64,000 bases of DNA. Source: Tachypleus tridentatus. Its lineage: Eukaryota > Arthropoda > Merostomata > Xiphosura > Limulidae. The stretch is taken from contig NC_134828.1 of NCBI RefSeq assembly GCF_004210375.1, forward strand, positions 20,824,400-20,888,399. The letters run 5' to 3'. Shown piece after piece: positions 33,436-44,723 of the stretch (its first letter is position 1; each line of letters opens with the position of its first letter). The translations under genes and the position numbers were made by a program. A model generated the notes under the pieces. It did not search any database. It saw only the letters and a program-made list of their open reading frames with translations, and was not told the origin of the DNA.

Positions 33436-35243
33436 ATTTTGAAGGGAAACAACTAATAATTTACATGTATTACATTACTACATTTGTTCAATAAATCGAC
33501 AATAGCGCAATACATTTAAATATAAGTTATTGATACTTCTTGAAAATACATGTATATAACTATCACATCGTAGGTTGTGTGACAGCTAATTATACATAAA
33601 ACTTACCTTTCATATGATACGCAGTCATTATGCAAGTGTTATTGCACTGTAATATCAAGGAACAGGAAAACACCGTCTTTTGATTTTCAACACCATTCTG
33701 GACAACATTTTTCACCTTTAACTTCACTTTTATCAGTTTTTTTAACTGCATTGTCGACGAAAGTTTTCCTTAAACTGCATTGCTAGCATTTTTTTAAACT
33801 GCATTATTAAGTGTTTTTCCTCCCTTAACTGCATTGTTGGTGTTCATAGTCTATATAAGATTTTTGTTTTTTTAATTTGTTCAGTTTGTGGCTAGTTTTA
33901 TTGAATGAACATAGGATAATTTTCTATACAAGAAATAATTATCTTCCCTTATCGGCGGCTTGTCAGGGAGGTACCTTGTGCAACTTGCTTATTCAAACTA
34001 TCTCGGAACTGGATTTCACTTGTACAAACTAGATGATCAAAAAATCGAGAGTTTTCTTTTTTCCAGGTTTGCAGTTTTTAGTTCTTTTCAGACATTTTTT
34101 CTCTCAACACATAATAAATTAATTGTAATAAAAAAAGAAATTTTTAAATTATAGAATTGGACTAATTTTTACCAGCAGTATGCTGATAAATTCATTTTAG
34201 TTTATAACACACTAAATTCTAAGAGAAACATAATACACATATTCTTATTAATAAGGCAATCAGTGGTTCCCATGGTTCATATTAAAAATTTTGCAGAACA
34301 CCACTATCAAAGCCATTTTTACTTTAAAACATATTGTATGGGAGTACTGCTGAGATATGCTAATATCGTGTTCCGAAAAACTGTATGTGTCGCCTGCTGA
34401 GACTGGCTCTGAGCAGTGTTTTAATATAAAAGTTCCGCTGACAGTAAAAGTGGTTCATGCTGTTCCTAGCCAACTACAACTTTATTTTTCAATGGGAAGA
34501 CACACTTAGGTCTTTAGCCAAACGCCGAGAAGACAGAAAGCAACATTTCTCAATTGCACGTTTCAGTCTATTAGAATTAGTTGAGATGGGATGAACTGCA
34601 AAATCATTTAAGAGAGATTTTTAAAATTATTTGAATGGTTCAAATTCGAGGTTTAGGTTTTAATTCGGGTCTCTGTTCATGGTTTTAAGGCCCTAAACAT
34701 TGAGCTAATATTAGATGTACTTCCGCAGTTTCCCCCCAATTGTTCTGCTTCAACAGTAAATAAAACACAAAATTTAAAAAATAATAAATATTTTTATTTC
34801 TTGCTTTTTAAGTTCATATGTCATGATCTTACAGAGTGTATAATTATTATAGCGAATTATGAATTGCGAGAACTTGAACTGTAACTTTTATCACAACCAT
34901 ATACTTTTTATCTTATTTTATTTTATAATGTACAAATCACATTTTTACCACAATACTGTCGTCCTAGTGTTTCGTTTCAACTCCTGGTCGTTGTGCACTT
35001 CTTGGTGTTCATATGACCACTATGGCTCTGTGTTGGACACATCATATAATTATCACTTTTTGTCGTCATTAAAAATTCGCCTCATATCCGAGCCCCAGTT
35101 CCTTATTTTATTTTAGCATGCGCTACAATTTTATTCACTTCCGGTTGTATTGTAACTGAAAGTGTACATGTGGTTTGGCCTTTGAACAACTGATACTCAT
35201 GTCTTGAAGTAAAATGTTTAACATCGAACAATAAGAAATGATA
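33436..35243. other. Intergenic / presumed gene B intron
   Basis: Weak 'aactgcattgttggtgtt' reiterations at 33740-33840. Otherwise AT-rich with no recognised gene. Confidence 0.5.
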
Positions 35244-35515
35244 GGCCCGGCATAGCCAGGTGGGTTAAGGCATTCGACTTGTAACCTGAGGGTCGCGGGT
35301 TCAAATCCCGTCATACCAAACATTTTTGCCCTTTCAACCGTGGGGGCGTTATAATGTTACGATCAATCCAACTATTCGTTGGTAAAAGAATAGCCTAAGA
35401 GTTGGCGGTAGGTGGTGATGGCTAGCTGTCTTCTCTCTAGTCTTACACTGGTAAATTAGGGACGGCTAGCGCAGATAGCCCTCGTATAGCTTCGTGCGAA
35501 ATTCAAACAAAACAA
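35244..35515 (+). mobile_element. tRNA-derived SINE, family 1
   Basis: Full-length copy about 70 bases upstream of the gene B coding exon. Similar A-rich sequence on both sides (aataagaaatgat / aataaaagatgat) is a probable target duplication. Confidence 0.92.
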
Positions 35516-35584
35516 ATAAAAGATGATTTTAAAATAGTTAACATTAACGTAAGATAGTTTATCTACATATTTCTTATTGTTTAG

Positions 35585-38500
35585 ATGGCAGCAAAGTATT
35601 TCCGTTTCGTCCTGATGATACTGTTGCTTTCCACAACGGTGGCCAAGAAGAAGATTTTACAGAAGCGAAGTTTTTCTGTATTGGGTTGTATGGGAACTTA
35701 TGACAAGGCCAAGTTTGCTCGACTGAATCGAGTATGTGAAGAATGTTACAACCTATACAGAATTCCAAGTGTGCAGGAAGATTGCAGGTATGCTAGACTC
35801 CCGAATTTTTGGATTTAGGCCTAATTTTCAGTATTCAAAGAAAATTAAATACAGGTTTTACACCAGTAATGTAAGATACCACTATCTGTTGCTTCTTTTA
35901 CACCGAAAACCACACCACACAGGTAGTAAAAAATCCCACCATCGATTACTTCTTATTTTTACGCTGAAAAATTTCATATAAGGTTTATTACATTTACATT
36001 AGGTATCTAAACAAGTAATACAAAATTACTAGTCTCAAAGACTAGTGTAATCTGATGGTTACCGTGCCAGACTGTCAATATTGAAGACTCGTGATTCGAA
36101 TATCTTTGCCGTACCTTAGGAGCTTGGTCGTGTTATGAGAGCGACAGTAAAATCTTAATATTCGATTTGAGTAGTCTAAGACTTGGCGATGGTTGCTGTT
36201 GACTAGCTGCCTTCCCATTGGTCTTTCCCAACGTTAAGGGTTTGTGTTCAACTAGACATGGTATACATATCAGATAACAGCATATGATACACAGATAGAT
36301 TTAGCGTCCACTAGGCCAACGTTCAGGTCTAATAGTCATGGTATTATATATAATGCATAGACCAATCTAATGATTATTAACCATGACGAATTTGAAAACG
36401 GTGTAATAATTCAAATTATTTTGGATAATAAAAGTTTATTAATTCTCAGTGAAACCTGTTCTTACATTATGATAAATCTATAGGTATGTAATTATTTTAT
36501 TTTTTTTCTATTCCAGCAGAATGTCTCATCTTGTTGAAGGATGTTTTATGTTCTCTTCAAATCACATATATTAGTTAAAATATTAAAAAATTTGGCTTTT
36601 TTTTCAATTAATAAAAAAAGAGTAATATAAGTTATCATACTGTGTGGGCTAACTGTAAACTTAGAATTATCAAACTGATCGGAAATGAATAACCTTATTT
36701 TTAATTTATTAAGTTAATTTAAAACTAATAATATTGGTTTTGATACATTAAATTAACTTAAGATAGTAATACTGGGTTTGAATTATGAATTGATTTAAGA
36801 ACAATAGTATGGGTTTTGGTTTTGTTGTAAGCTGTAAAACTTCACGCTGAGCCACCATGGAGCCCCAATGAGTTGGCAGTAAATTTACTGGCTTCCAACA
36901 CTACATTCTGTGGTTGATTCCTCGCAGTGGATAAAGCTCACTTAGCCAATTGTGTGGCTTTCACTTGAAAACTTTTTTTTTTCACAAACAAACATAAAGC
37001 TTTCAGTAATAGAGGTTTAAGTGGCAACTCTTTCAATAGGCTGCTGACAGTACTAGACGTTAAACTTGTGTAGCAGCCACAATTTAGTGAAGCAACAGAG
37101 ATTTGTTTATTGTGTCCAAGATGGGGTAGTTTCCTAAAATCTTCTAAATAAACACTTTCTGAGATTTTCCTAATATATCAGGACACAGCTTATAGGAAGC
37201 AAGGAAAAATGTAACCGTGTTGTTGTTGTTTTTTTTCATCATGAACCATATCATAGGTTTATAATATGGATCACAATAAACTACACAAAACCTTAACATT
37301 ACGTTTGGGCGAAACTCATCTCAAACAGTAAAGATTTGGTTCAACAACGATTTAAAACCTTTAATACTGTCTGCTGGACACACGTATAAAAATGCACAAA
37401 TGTTATACTTACAAAGAACAGAAAATCCGTTCAAAATGTCCTGTTTGTAATTTTTCTCATAATTAATATTTATCAGCTAACAACAAAAACAGATCGATAA
37501 ACCTTTTGTAGAATACTAAATAAGGTACTACGAAGGTCGTAGGGGTATTAAAAATTCGATTTGTTTCTTTCATATTTTATATAAACTACAAACATCATAA
37601 TGCCAATGTAAACGGTGTTATCATTATCCCTTGAAGTTAGCTTTCTTACAAGTGTTCTTAAAGAAAGCTGAGTGGCGTGTGAATTGAGGAATAACAGCTA
37701 ATAATAGACGAACATTAGTTGACTGTAACATGTAGATACTCAATGCTTTGTACACTATAAAATCGGTGTCTTCAAGAAGCGACCTCTATATTACGTACGA
37801 AATAAAGGAGTAAAAACGTCAGTTTACATAATATTAAATTTTACTACACATATTGATAGAATAATTACTTGAAAAAGAAACGAATTTTTAGTAAAAAGAG
37901 ATGTTTGTTTTAGAATTAAGCACAAAGCTACACAATGGGCTATCTGTGTTCCGCTCACCACAGGTATCGAAACTCGATTTTAACGATGCGAGTCCGCAAA
38001 CATACCTTTGTGCCACTAGGGGGCGAAAAGAGATGTTTTAGACGTATATGCTTTACTTGGAAACGCTGCTTTTCTATACAGGTAAAATTTTATACGTGAT
38101 TAGTGGTGGTTATGACTTTAGCCTAAAGACGTATTTGCCCAATGCTATGCAATATACGAGGTCTGTTAAAAAAATACGCGGACTGTTTGAATTGCGCGGC
38201 TCCAGTTGGTTCCAGGGGAATCCGCTTGGTGTCGCTAGGTTCGCACAGATAAGCTGATTACGACGCCATTTCCCGATTGCAGATATCTTTATTTGTGTAT
38301 TAGCTACGCGGTTTTAAGTGAAGTGCGATTTTTTCGTTTGGCGGATTTCAGAATGAATGACCTGAAGAAGCAACGACTTGCTGTGAAATTTTGTGTTAAA
38401 CTTGGAAAATCTGCGACTGAAACTTTTGCTATGCTTAACACGGCTTACGGTGATGTTGCTATGAAGCGTACGGCATGTTTCAAGTGGCATGAACGTTTTA

Positions 38501-39694
38501 AGGATGGTCGACAGTCCATTGAAGATGATGAGCGTCCTGGACGTCCTTCCACGTCAACTGACGACCCACACGTCGACAAAATCAACACCCTGGTGCGGGC
38601 AAATCGACGTCTGACTGTCAGGGAGTTTGCTGAAGAGTGTGGGATATCAGTTGGATCTTGTTACGAGATTTTGACCGAAAAATTGAAGATGCACCGCGTT
38701 GCTGCGAAATTTGTGCCTCAGAACTCGTGAGTTTTTTGGCCAAACACTCGATCACTGTTCTCCCCCCCCCCTACTCACCTGAAGCTTGCTCCTTGCGATT
38801 TTTTTCTTGTTCCCCAAACTCAAAAGACCCTTAAAAGGAAGAAGATTTGAGACGATTCCCGAGATTAAGGCAAATGCGACGAAGGAGCTGGAGGACATTA
38901 CAAAAGAAGCGTACCAGGACTGTTTCAACAAGTGGAAACACCGTTGGGATAAGTGTGTGCGTTGGGGAGGAGAGTACTTTGAAGGGGTCCCAGACCTGTA
39001 ACTTCTAAATAAAGTACATTTTGTTTTATGACGTCAGTCCGCGTATTTTTTGAACAGCCCTCGTATGTACATTTATAGAATTTAATTACACAGAAACCAT
39101 AAAACAAATCTTCAGCAACGGCTTAAAGTTTTGCATCTTGAAATAATGCGATCAAATAGTCAATAGCTACAGTGAATCATCATGAACTGTATCAACTAGC
39201 AAGCATGTTCGTTATCATTACAATATATAAAATTAGCTACCATATCAAGTAAAAATAGGGATCCTAAAAAAAGTTAGGAAACAAGGTTAGAGATTCTGTA
39301 AACATTATTGAACCAAACGACAAACCCATATTTCGATCTCACCAAAAGTAGTTCTAGGTAGCAACATGGGGCCAAAATAGGGGGTTTGTAATTTGAGTAA
39401 ATAACGTCAAAATTATCCCCAGCTTTGTTTTCTTACTTCATTTACAATCTCTATTTGCAGATTTTTTAACTATTAACCTTGTGCCATTATATTTAGATTA
39501 GGCTATCCCGTTAAAATGTTCTACAAAGAGAAATTCATACAGGTTAATACAAATAATTCTGTTGTTACTGTTTTTTTAGGTTCAACTGCTTTAATAACGA
39601 CATGTTTCCAGATTGTGTCTCTGCCTTGTTGCTGGATCCTGAACAGCAAAAGCTCGACTCTTTTGTAGATTACTTGTATGGAAAGAAGAAATAA
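35585..39694 (+). CDS. ITP/CHH-family neuropeptide precursor, paralogue B (canonical)
   Basis: Coding exons 35585-35787 and 39580-39694 join in phase 2 in the Arg codon after the fourth cysteine. The 105-residue product has a signal peptide (about 1-20), a short KKKILQKR spacer ending in a dibasic site, and a mature part at 29-101. Mature cysteines fall at 7, 23, 26, 39, 43 and 52, exactly the ITP/CHH positions. The end DYLY-GKKK-stop is a textbook amidation site, giving a 73-residue amidated hormone. The ATG follows the acceptor TTTAG directly, as in gene A. Residues 'KFARLNRVCEECYNLY' are identical to A. The intron holds SINE parts and a mariner. A poly(A) signal is at 40055. By family knowledge it is secreted from neurosecretory cells and acts through a receptor; the exact role is unknown. 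Confidence 0.96.
36040..36245 (+). mobile_element. Decayed SINE with another head and part of the family 1 core
   Basis: tRNA-like 'gatggttaccgtgccagac' and 'cgtgattcgaata' head. Then 'gtagtctaagacttggcgat' and 'gactagctgccttcc', as in family 1. It lies in the gene B intron. Confidence 0.6.
36867..36980 (+). mobile_element. Decayed tRNA-derived SINE (family 2/3-like)
   Basis: 'ccccaatgagttggcagtaa', 'ggttgattcctcgcagtgg' and 'agccaattgtgtggctttc' follow the order of family 2 but are diverged. Confidence 0.55.
37040..37893. other. Gene B intron, nothing recognised
   Basis: AT-rich intron sequence. Confidence 0.5.
37907..38025 (-). mobile_element. tRNA-derived SINE, family 2, with TSD
   Basis: Complete from tail to 'gtgccactaggggg' head. 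A perfect 13-bp duplication AAAAGAGATGTTT flanks it (37894-37906 and 38026-38038). Confidence 0.95.
38353..38730 (+). pseudogene. Mariner transposase, N-terminal DNA-binding part
   Basis: Starts ATGAATGACC and encodes 125 residues of the paired helix-turn-helix region ('LNTAYGDVAMKRTACFKWHE', 'RPGRPSTSTDD', 'MHRVAAKFVP'). It ends at a stop just after the second helix-turn-helix because the catalytic centre is deleted. Confidence 0.9.
38731..39001 (+). pseudogene. Mariner transposase, C-terminal remnant
   Basis: Encodes the end of the catalytic domain, through a one-base frame change around 38780, to 'KWKHRWDKCVRWGGEYFEG'. The first two catalytic Asp regions are missing between this and the N-terminal part, so no active enzyme can come from this copy. 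Confidence 0.88.
39067..39570. other. Gene B intron, nothing recognised
   Basis: AT-rich intron sequence before the second coding exon. Confidence 0.5.
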
Positions 39695-40054
39695 CTACAA
39701 TACCTCGAGAACAGCCCGCTCTATCTTCTAAATCGATGTTCGTCTTTATTTAAGCCACGACCATTATCACTTATTTCATTGCGTTGTTGTTGTTTTAGAA
39801 TTACATTTAGAGTAATTCTAGTGGCGATGTTGTAATGTGTCGATACTTTTATTTATTTATTTATTTATTTGAAACCTTGGACACTAAGTATCTGCTAACA
39901 ACACAGGATAAGAATGGAAGCGTTTAAACAGTGTGTGTAACAGATATTGAAGAAAACATACAAGAAGTATCCATATTAAGTTATTAACACGTTTGTGCCT
40001 CATTCTTCTTTCTTACTGTACAGTGGTATACCAGTCCATGACGGGTTGAGAGAA

Positions 40055-40060
40055 AATAAA
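40055..40060 (+). terminator. Poly(A) signal of ITP gene B
   Basis: AATAAA about 360 bases after the stop codon, just before a SINE insertion. Confidence 0.6.
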
Positions 40061-40095
40061 AATTAATTGTAATTAAAACGTTTCTGTTTGTGTGT

Positions 40096-40369
40096 TCTTT
40101 TGAATTTCGCACTAGGTTACACGAAGGCTATCTACACTGCTGTCCTTAATTTAACAATGTATGAATATAGACGGAAGGCAGCTAGCTAGTCATCACCATC
40201 CACAGCTAGTTCTCGGGCTACGCTTGAGCCAACGAACAGTGGAGCTGACCGTGATATTATAACGCTCCCACGGCTGAAAGGACTAGCATGTTTGGTGTGA
40301 CGGGGATTCGAACCCACGAACCTCAGATTACGAGTTGAGCGCCTTGACCACCTTGTCTATGCCAGGCCC
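40096..40369 (-). mobile_element. tRNA-derived SINE, family 1, with TSD
   Basis: Full-length. Flanked by AAAACGTTTCTGT (40076-40088) and AAAACGCTTCTGT (40370-40382), a 13-bp duplication with one change. Confidence 0.93.
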
Positions 40370-40768
40370 AAAACGCTTCTGTACCAATGCGTCAAAAAAT
40401 ACGAATCTTCATTAACATGAAGATTAACAAATCAAACAGGGAAAATAGAATATTATATGAATAAAATGAATAGAGAGAAACGTCATTCTAGCTACTGGTA
40501 GTGGAGGTTTGTGATACATTTTTCACCATAGTGTCGTCAAATAGCTAACAATTTACAACAAGTAACAAGCTTATTTCTGGAAAGTTCGTTTGTTATTTCA
40601 AACACATTTTAACAATTAAAAAAAAAATTCAATGTTAAATTTCTAGAATTTCACAGGTGGGCGGTGGAGATTTGAATGTTACTGAGACTTTATTTCGAGT
40701 GGCGCTGTAGTTCAGTAATGTAGTTGAGTACGTTATTCCAATATCAATTCGCAATGCAACCAAAGTAT

Positions 40769-40920
40769 TTGTTTTTGAATTTCGCGCAAAGCTCCACGAG
40801 GGCTATCTGCACTAGCTGTCCCTAATTTAGCAGTGCAAGACTAGAGAAAAGATAGTTAGTCATCACCACTCGCCACCAGCATTTGGACTGTTTTATCAAC
40901 AAATAGTGGGATTGTCACAT
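40769..40920 (-). mobile_element. tRNA-derived SINE, family 1, head missing
   Basis: Tail and core present; it stops within the middle part where Penelope-like sequence begins. Confidence 0.85.
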
Positions 40921-40924
40921 TGTA

Positions 40925-41565
40925 TCTCAGAACGGCTGGTGTGGGTATTAACACTTTAATTGATAAGGACAGAACAGCGTTTCGACCTTCCTAGGTCATC
41001 TTCAGGTCAAAAAAAGAGAGTTTGAAAGTGATCGTTGCTGGACAAATGTCTTAGGGACGAGAGTATAAATGGGTACGGGATTATAAGGGGCGTTGCAGGT
41101 GGATGTTAGGTTATTAATTAGTATAGGTATAAACGTGTTCTTTTATACGAGATTAATTTTGGTTTTATTTGCTGTATAAGTAGGGATTCTTTGATTTTGC
41201 GTTTGTTTATATTTGTTTCCCTACTTAATATCTGGGTGTTTTCTATGGTTATGTTGTGTTTATTTGATTTGCAATGTTGAAAAACGTGTGACTTTTTTGT
41301 TGTTGTTCTTTGAATCTAGTTTCCATTTTTCTGCTTGTTTCTCCAATATAGAAGTGGTGGCAGTTATTGCATTGTATTTTATAAATTATGTTGCTGTTGT
41401 GTTTGTCAGCGTAGTTTCTACATAGTTTTTACTGGAAGGTTGTGTTTTATTATAAGTTTTTTTTCCAAATGTTGGTTAATTTTTCGCTGATGCCGGGAAC
41501 ATATGGTATGCAGCAGTAAAAGGTTTTCTAGTTTGTTGTATCTTGGGATTTATTGTTGTAGACAG
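40925..41565 (-). pseudogene. Penelope-like retroelement relic (RT end, GIY-YIG nuclease, 3' tail)
   Basis: On the - strand, 'FYCCIPYVPGISEKLTNIWK' near 41520-41450 fits the segment after the reverse transcriptase. 'IYKIQCNNCHHFYIGETSRK' near 41395-41330 is a GIY-YIG endonuclease with its Cys/His cluster. 'NKHNITIENTQILSRE' follows after a frame change. The non-coding tail to about 40925 contains a hammerhead-like motif. Penelope-like elements use this nuclease for target-primed insertion. The RT core is absent and frames are broken. Confidence 0.88.
40967..41008 (-). ncRNA. Hammerhead-ribozyme-like motif in the Penelope-like tail
   Basis: On the - strand: CTGAAGA (fits CUGANGA), a GACCT/AGGTC stem with a four-base loop, GAAACG, then a short ACG/TGT stem and GTC. 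All invariant core blocks are present in order, including the GUC cleavage triplet. The first stem I pair would be C:C, so activity is uncertain. Hammerheads are an established feature of Penelope-like elements. Confidence 0.55.
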
Positions 41566-41569
41566 TCTA

Positions 41570-42030
41570 ATTCAAACAGACTAAAACCGCCCTTTTTGAA
41601 GACATACATTGACTGTGAAATCATCAACATTACGACTTCACCTTCGTTTACTCTAAGTACGAAATAAAGAAGAAAAACCAAACAAGCTTTGAAACACCTT
41701 AATCCAGTGTACGTTTTTTTCCCAATAAATTATATTGTAAGTATGTTGTACGTGCTTCAATAACTATAAATGTGTTGTACAGTTTCAACAAGTGGGTCTT
41801 ATTGTTTCTGCTATCATATAAATATCACAGAATTAAAGTTTTTATTAATCTCTCTTTGAAGAAACATTTAAAAACATTCAAATTCAATCAAAGGTTTACC
41901 TAAATGTTACAATTTGCTACCTTGTCAGTTGTTGGAGATGAATCCCCCAATTTATCCTTGATACTTCAAGAATCAACTTTTAAATATATTTAAATACAAT
42001 CAAATGTTAAAACACGTAATACAATTCGTT
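41570..42030. other. Spacer, nothing firm
   Basis: AT-rich. It may include more of the decayed Penelope-like element at its left end. Confidence 0.45.
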
Positions 42031-42470
42031 TATTCAGTTAGCCAGTAGTAATGACATGAAAATCGACGGATTTCGCAAATAACACAGTTCCGTTTATTCA
42101 CTTAGCCAGTACTAATGATATGAAAATCAACCACGTGTAACACAATTCGTTTATTCACCTAGCTAGTACCATGGACACAGATATTGACGAATTTCTCAAA
42201 TAATACAGTTCGTTTATTCACCTAGCTAGTACCATGGACACAGATATTGACGAATTTCTCAAATAATACAGTTCGTTTATTCACCTAGCTAGTACCATGG
42301 ACACAGATATTGACGAATTTCTCAAATAATACAGTTCGTTTATTCACCTAGCTAGTACCATGGACACAGATATTGACGAATTTCTCAAATAATACAGTTC
42401 GTTTATTCACCTAGCTAGTACCACAGACACAGATATTGACGAATTTCTCAAATAATACAGTTCGTCTATC
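42030..42470. repeat. Minisatellite, 63-bp unit
   Basis: Blocks 'gtaccatggacacagatatt', 'gacgaatttctcaaataata' and 'cagttcgtttattcacctag'. Four units are virtually identical and the left ones are diverged. Confidence 0.95.
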
Positions 42471-42694
42471 TAATTGACAAAACGAATTATTTTTTCCTAC
42501 TCTTATCATAATAATGTCAATTAATAAGTCACTTGCGTTATCCCATGGGTTACCACAGTTGTATACTGGACGTTAAATAATGGTCTACTTTTCGTTAAAG
42601 TCCACATGTAAGGGTTAAATTACTTCAGATCACCCTTTAATAATACAAAATATTTTCCTTATCTCTATTAAACTGTGAAACTCATTTTAAAAGT

Positions 42695-42960
42695 GGCCTG
42701 GCATGGCCAGGTGGTTAAGGCACTCATCTCGTAATCTTAGGGTCACGAGTTCGAATCCCGTCATACCAAACATGCTCGTCCTTTCAGCTGTAGAGGCGTT
42801 ATAATGTGATGGCCAATCCACTATTCATTGGTAAAAAAGTAGCCCAAGAGTTGGCAGTAGGTGGTGATGACTAATTGATTTCCCTATAGTCTTACACTGC
42901 TAAATCAGGGATGGCTAGCGAAGATAGTCTTCGGGTAACTTTGCGCGAAATAAAAAAAAA
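42695..42960 (+). mobile_element. tRNA-derived SINE, family 1
   Basis: Full-length, starting 'ggcctggcatggccaggtgg' and ending with an A-rich tail. Confidence 0.92.
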
Positions 42961-43014
42961 CACACCTTAATATGTTTAAAAAACACGCTGGCTAAATTCA
43001 AATATTCTTGTGAC

Positions 43015-43450
43015 TGAACTTTCCTTTCACTTTACTTAAGTTATACTTGATTGGTCGCCTATTTCTATATGTCGTTTATTGGTGCCTCGAACTTTCTCTA
43101 ATATACACGAGCCGCAATATAACGTAACAATACTAAATTCTGATAACGAGGAAAATGACTGAAGACTAGAGTAACTTCAAGTCAACAACTGAATCACACA
43201 CATAACGTAAGGCTCTTACCAAATTACGCAAATATGCCTATCATAACTATCACTTTCAAAATGATTAACTTTCAACACTCTTGTTACTAAGAGTAAACCC
43301 TTTTTAAATATCAACATACAAAGTAAAATAAACGCCTCCACTTAAGCTTGTATATCCAAGAATAAGCTCTTCTTCAAATAAAAAAATACAATACTTATTA
43401 CACAAAGATTACTTTTACTTCATATACTAAATGTTCTCGTACAATATACA
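43015..43450 (-). repeat. 3' LTR of gypsy relic
   Basis: Direct-repeat partner of 45760-46085 ('cctcgaac', 'cacgag', 'aatataac', 'gagtaactt'), with many differences. It is the 3' copy because internal coding runs on the - strand. Confidence 0.72.
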
Positions 43451-43734
43451 CCAACATTTATAGTTCCTGTCTCTCCTAGCATAGTGTCTCCAGTAGCGCA
43501 TCACCTGAACAGGATCCCTTGTCATCATCTTCATATGGCCTGAGGTCTGTCTTACCTAATCTATCTGTATACTAGCACAATACATCTTGTCCCTCCAGTC
43601 ATTTCCTCACTTACATTGACGTTTCTACTTTTCATCTCCACCCAATCGTTTTACGTCTACTGTGTTTTTATCTTCTAAAATGAAGTCATCGTATTCAGGT
43701 TATGTTTTTATGAAAGCCACATCTGTAACTCAAT

Positions 43735-44180
43735 AGCTACACCCACAAGGTCATCTTCTGTCTTCAACAGATTGGAGTGAGCTACACCACAAGGTCTTCT
43801 TCCGTCTTCAACAGATTGGAGTGAGCTACACCCACAAGGTCTTCTTCCGTCTTCAACAGATTGGAGTGAGCTACACCCACAAGGTCTTCTTCCGTCTTCA
43901 ACAGATTGGAGTGAGCTGCACCACAAGGTCTTCTTCCGTCTTCAACAGATTGGAGTGAGCTACACCACAAGGTCATCTTCCCTCTTCAACAGATTGGAGT
44001 GAGCTACACCCACAAGGTCATCTTCCCTCTTCAACAGATTGGAGTGAGCTACACCCACAAGGTCTTCTTCCGTCTTCAACAGATTGGAGTGAGCTACACC
44101 ACAAGGTCTTCTTCCGTCTTCAACAGATTGGAGTGAGCTACACCACAAGGTCTTCTTCCGTCTTCAACAAATTGGAGTGG
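43735..44180 (-). repeat. Minisatellite, 43-45 bp unit, derived from gypsy integrase end
   Basis: About ten units of 'aaggtcttcttccgtcttca' and 'acagattggagtgagctaca'. The 45-base units encode a 15-residue repeat, GVAHSNLLKTEEDLV, on the - strand. Units one base shorter break the frame. Confidence 0.93.
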
Positions 44181-44591
44181 TAGATCTTTGTCATTGCGTC
44201 CACGTTCACATTATACTGCATTCTGTTGACTACTTCCTGAACTACACAGCATCATTTCCATTACCATGTGAATCTATTGTTAGCTGTAGGTAGCAGAACT
44301 AAGACCTTCTGTCCGACCTTTAAACGTCGACCCATAACATTCTTGTTATAGAAATGATTCTGACTGTCTTTAATAGGTTTAACCACTTTTATAGGCCTGA
44401 CCCATTACTTCTTTACAATCCTCTATTTTGTTTTTAATCTAATTTCTCTCGGAAACTGCCCCTAAGTTTCTTTTTTCTGCTCTCGTGAACCCACATTTGG
44501 GATTCCACTTTTTGAAACTTTAAGAGGCTCGATATCTTGCTTGTTCTTTTTCTCGATTTCTTTTTGTCTTGTTTCTCCAAATTCTTACTAC

Positions 44592-44723
44592 TCCCCAATG
44601 GCATAGTGGTATATCTGCAGCCTCATACCAATAAAAACTGGGTTTCAATACTAGTGGTGGGCAGAGCACAGACAGCTCATTGTGTAGCTTCGTACTTAAT
44701 TATAAACAAACAAACAAACAAAC
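44592..44723 (+). mobile_element. tRNA-derived SINE, family 2, inside gypsy relic
   Basis: 'ccccaatggcatagtggtat' head, 'ctgggtttcaatactagtgg' and (CAAA)n tail. It lies between the protease and integrase-end remnants. Confidence 0.9.

Larger units (their letters stand above)
38155..39065 (+). mobile_element. Internally deleted mariner element
   Basis: 31-bp inverted ends with two mismatches begin 'tacgagg' and include 'aaaaaatacgcggactg', flanked by TA. Total length about 0.9 kb, against about 1.3 kb for an intact mariner. It lies in the gene B intron, sense to the gene. Confidence 0.93.

Noticed and set aside
43708-44148. Repeat-rich small secreted-like proteins on the - strand
   Set aside because: Frames come from the 45-bp minisatellite derived from gypsy and are broken by shorter units.
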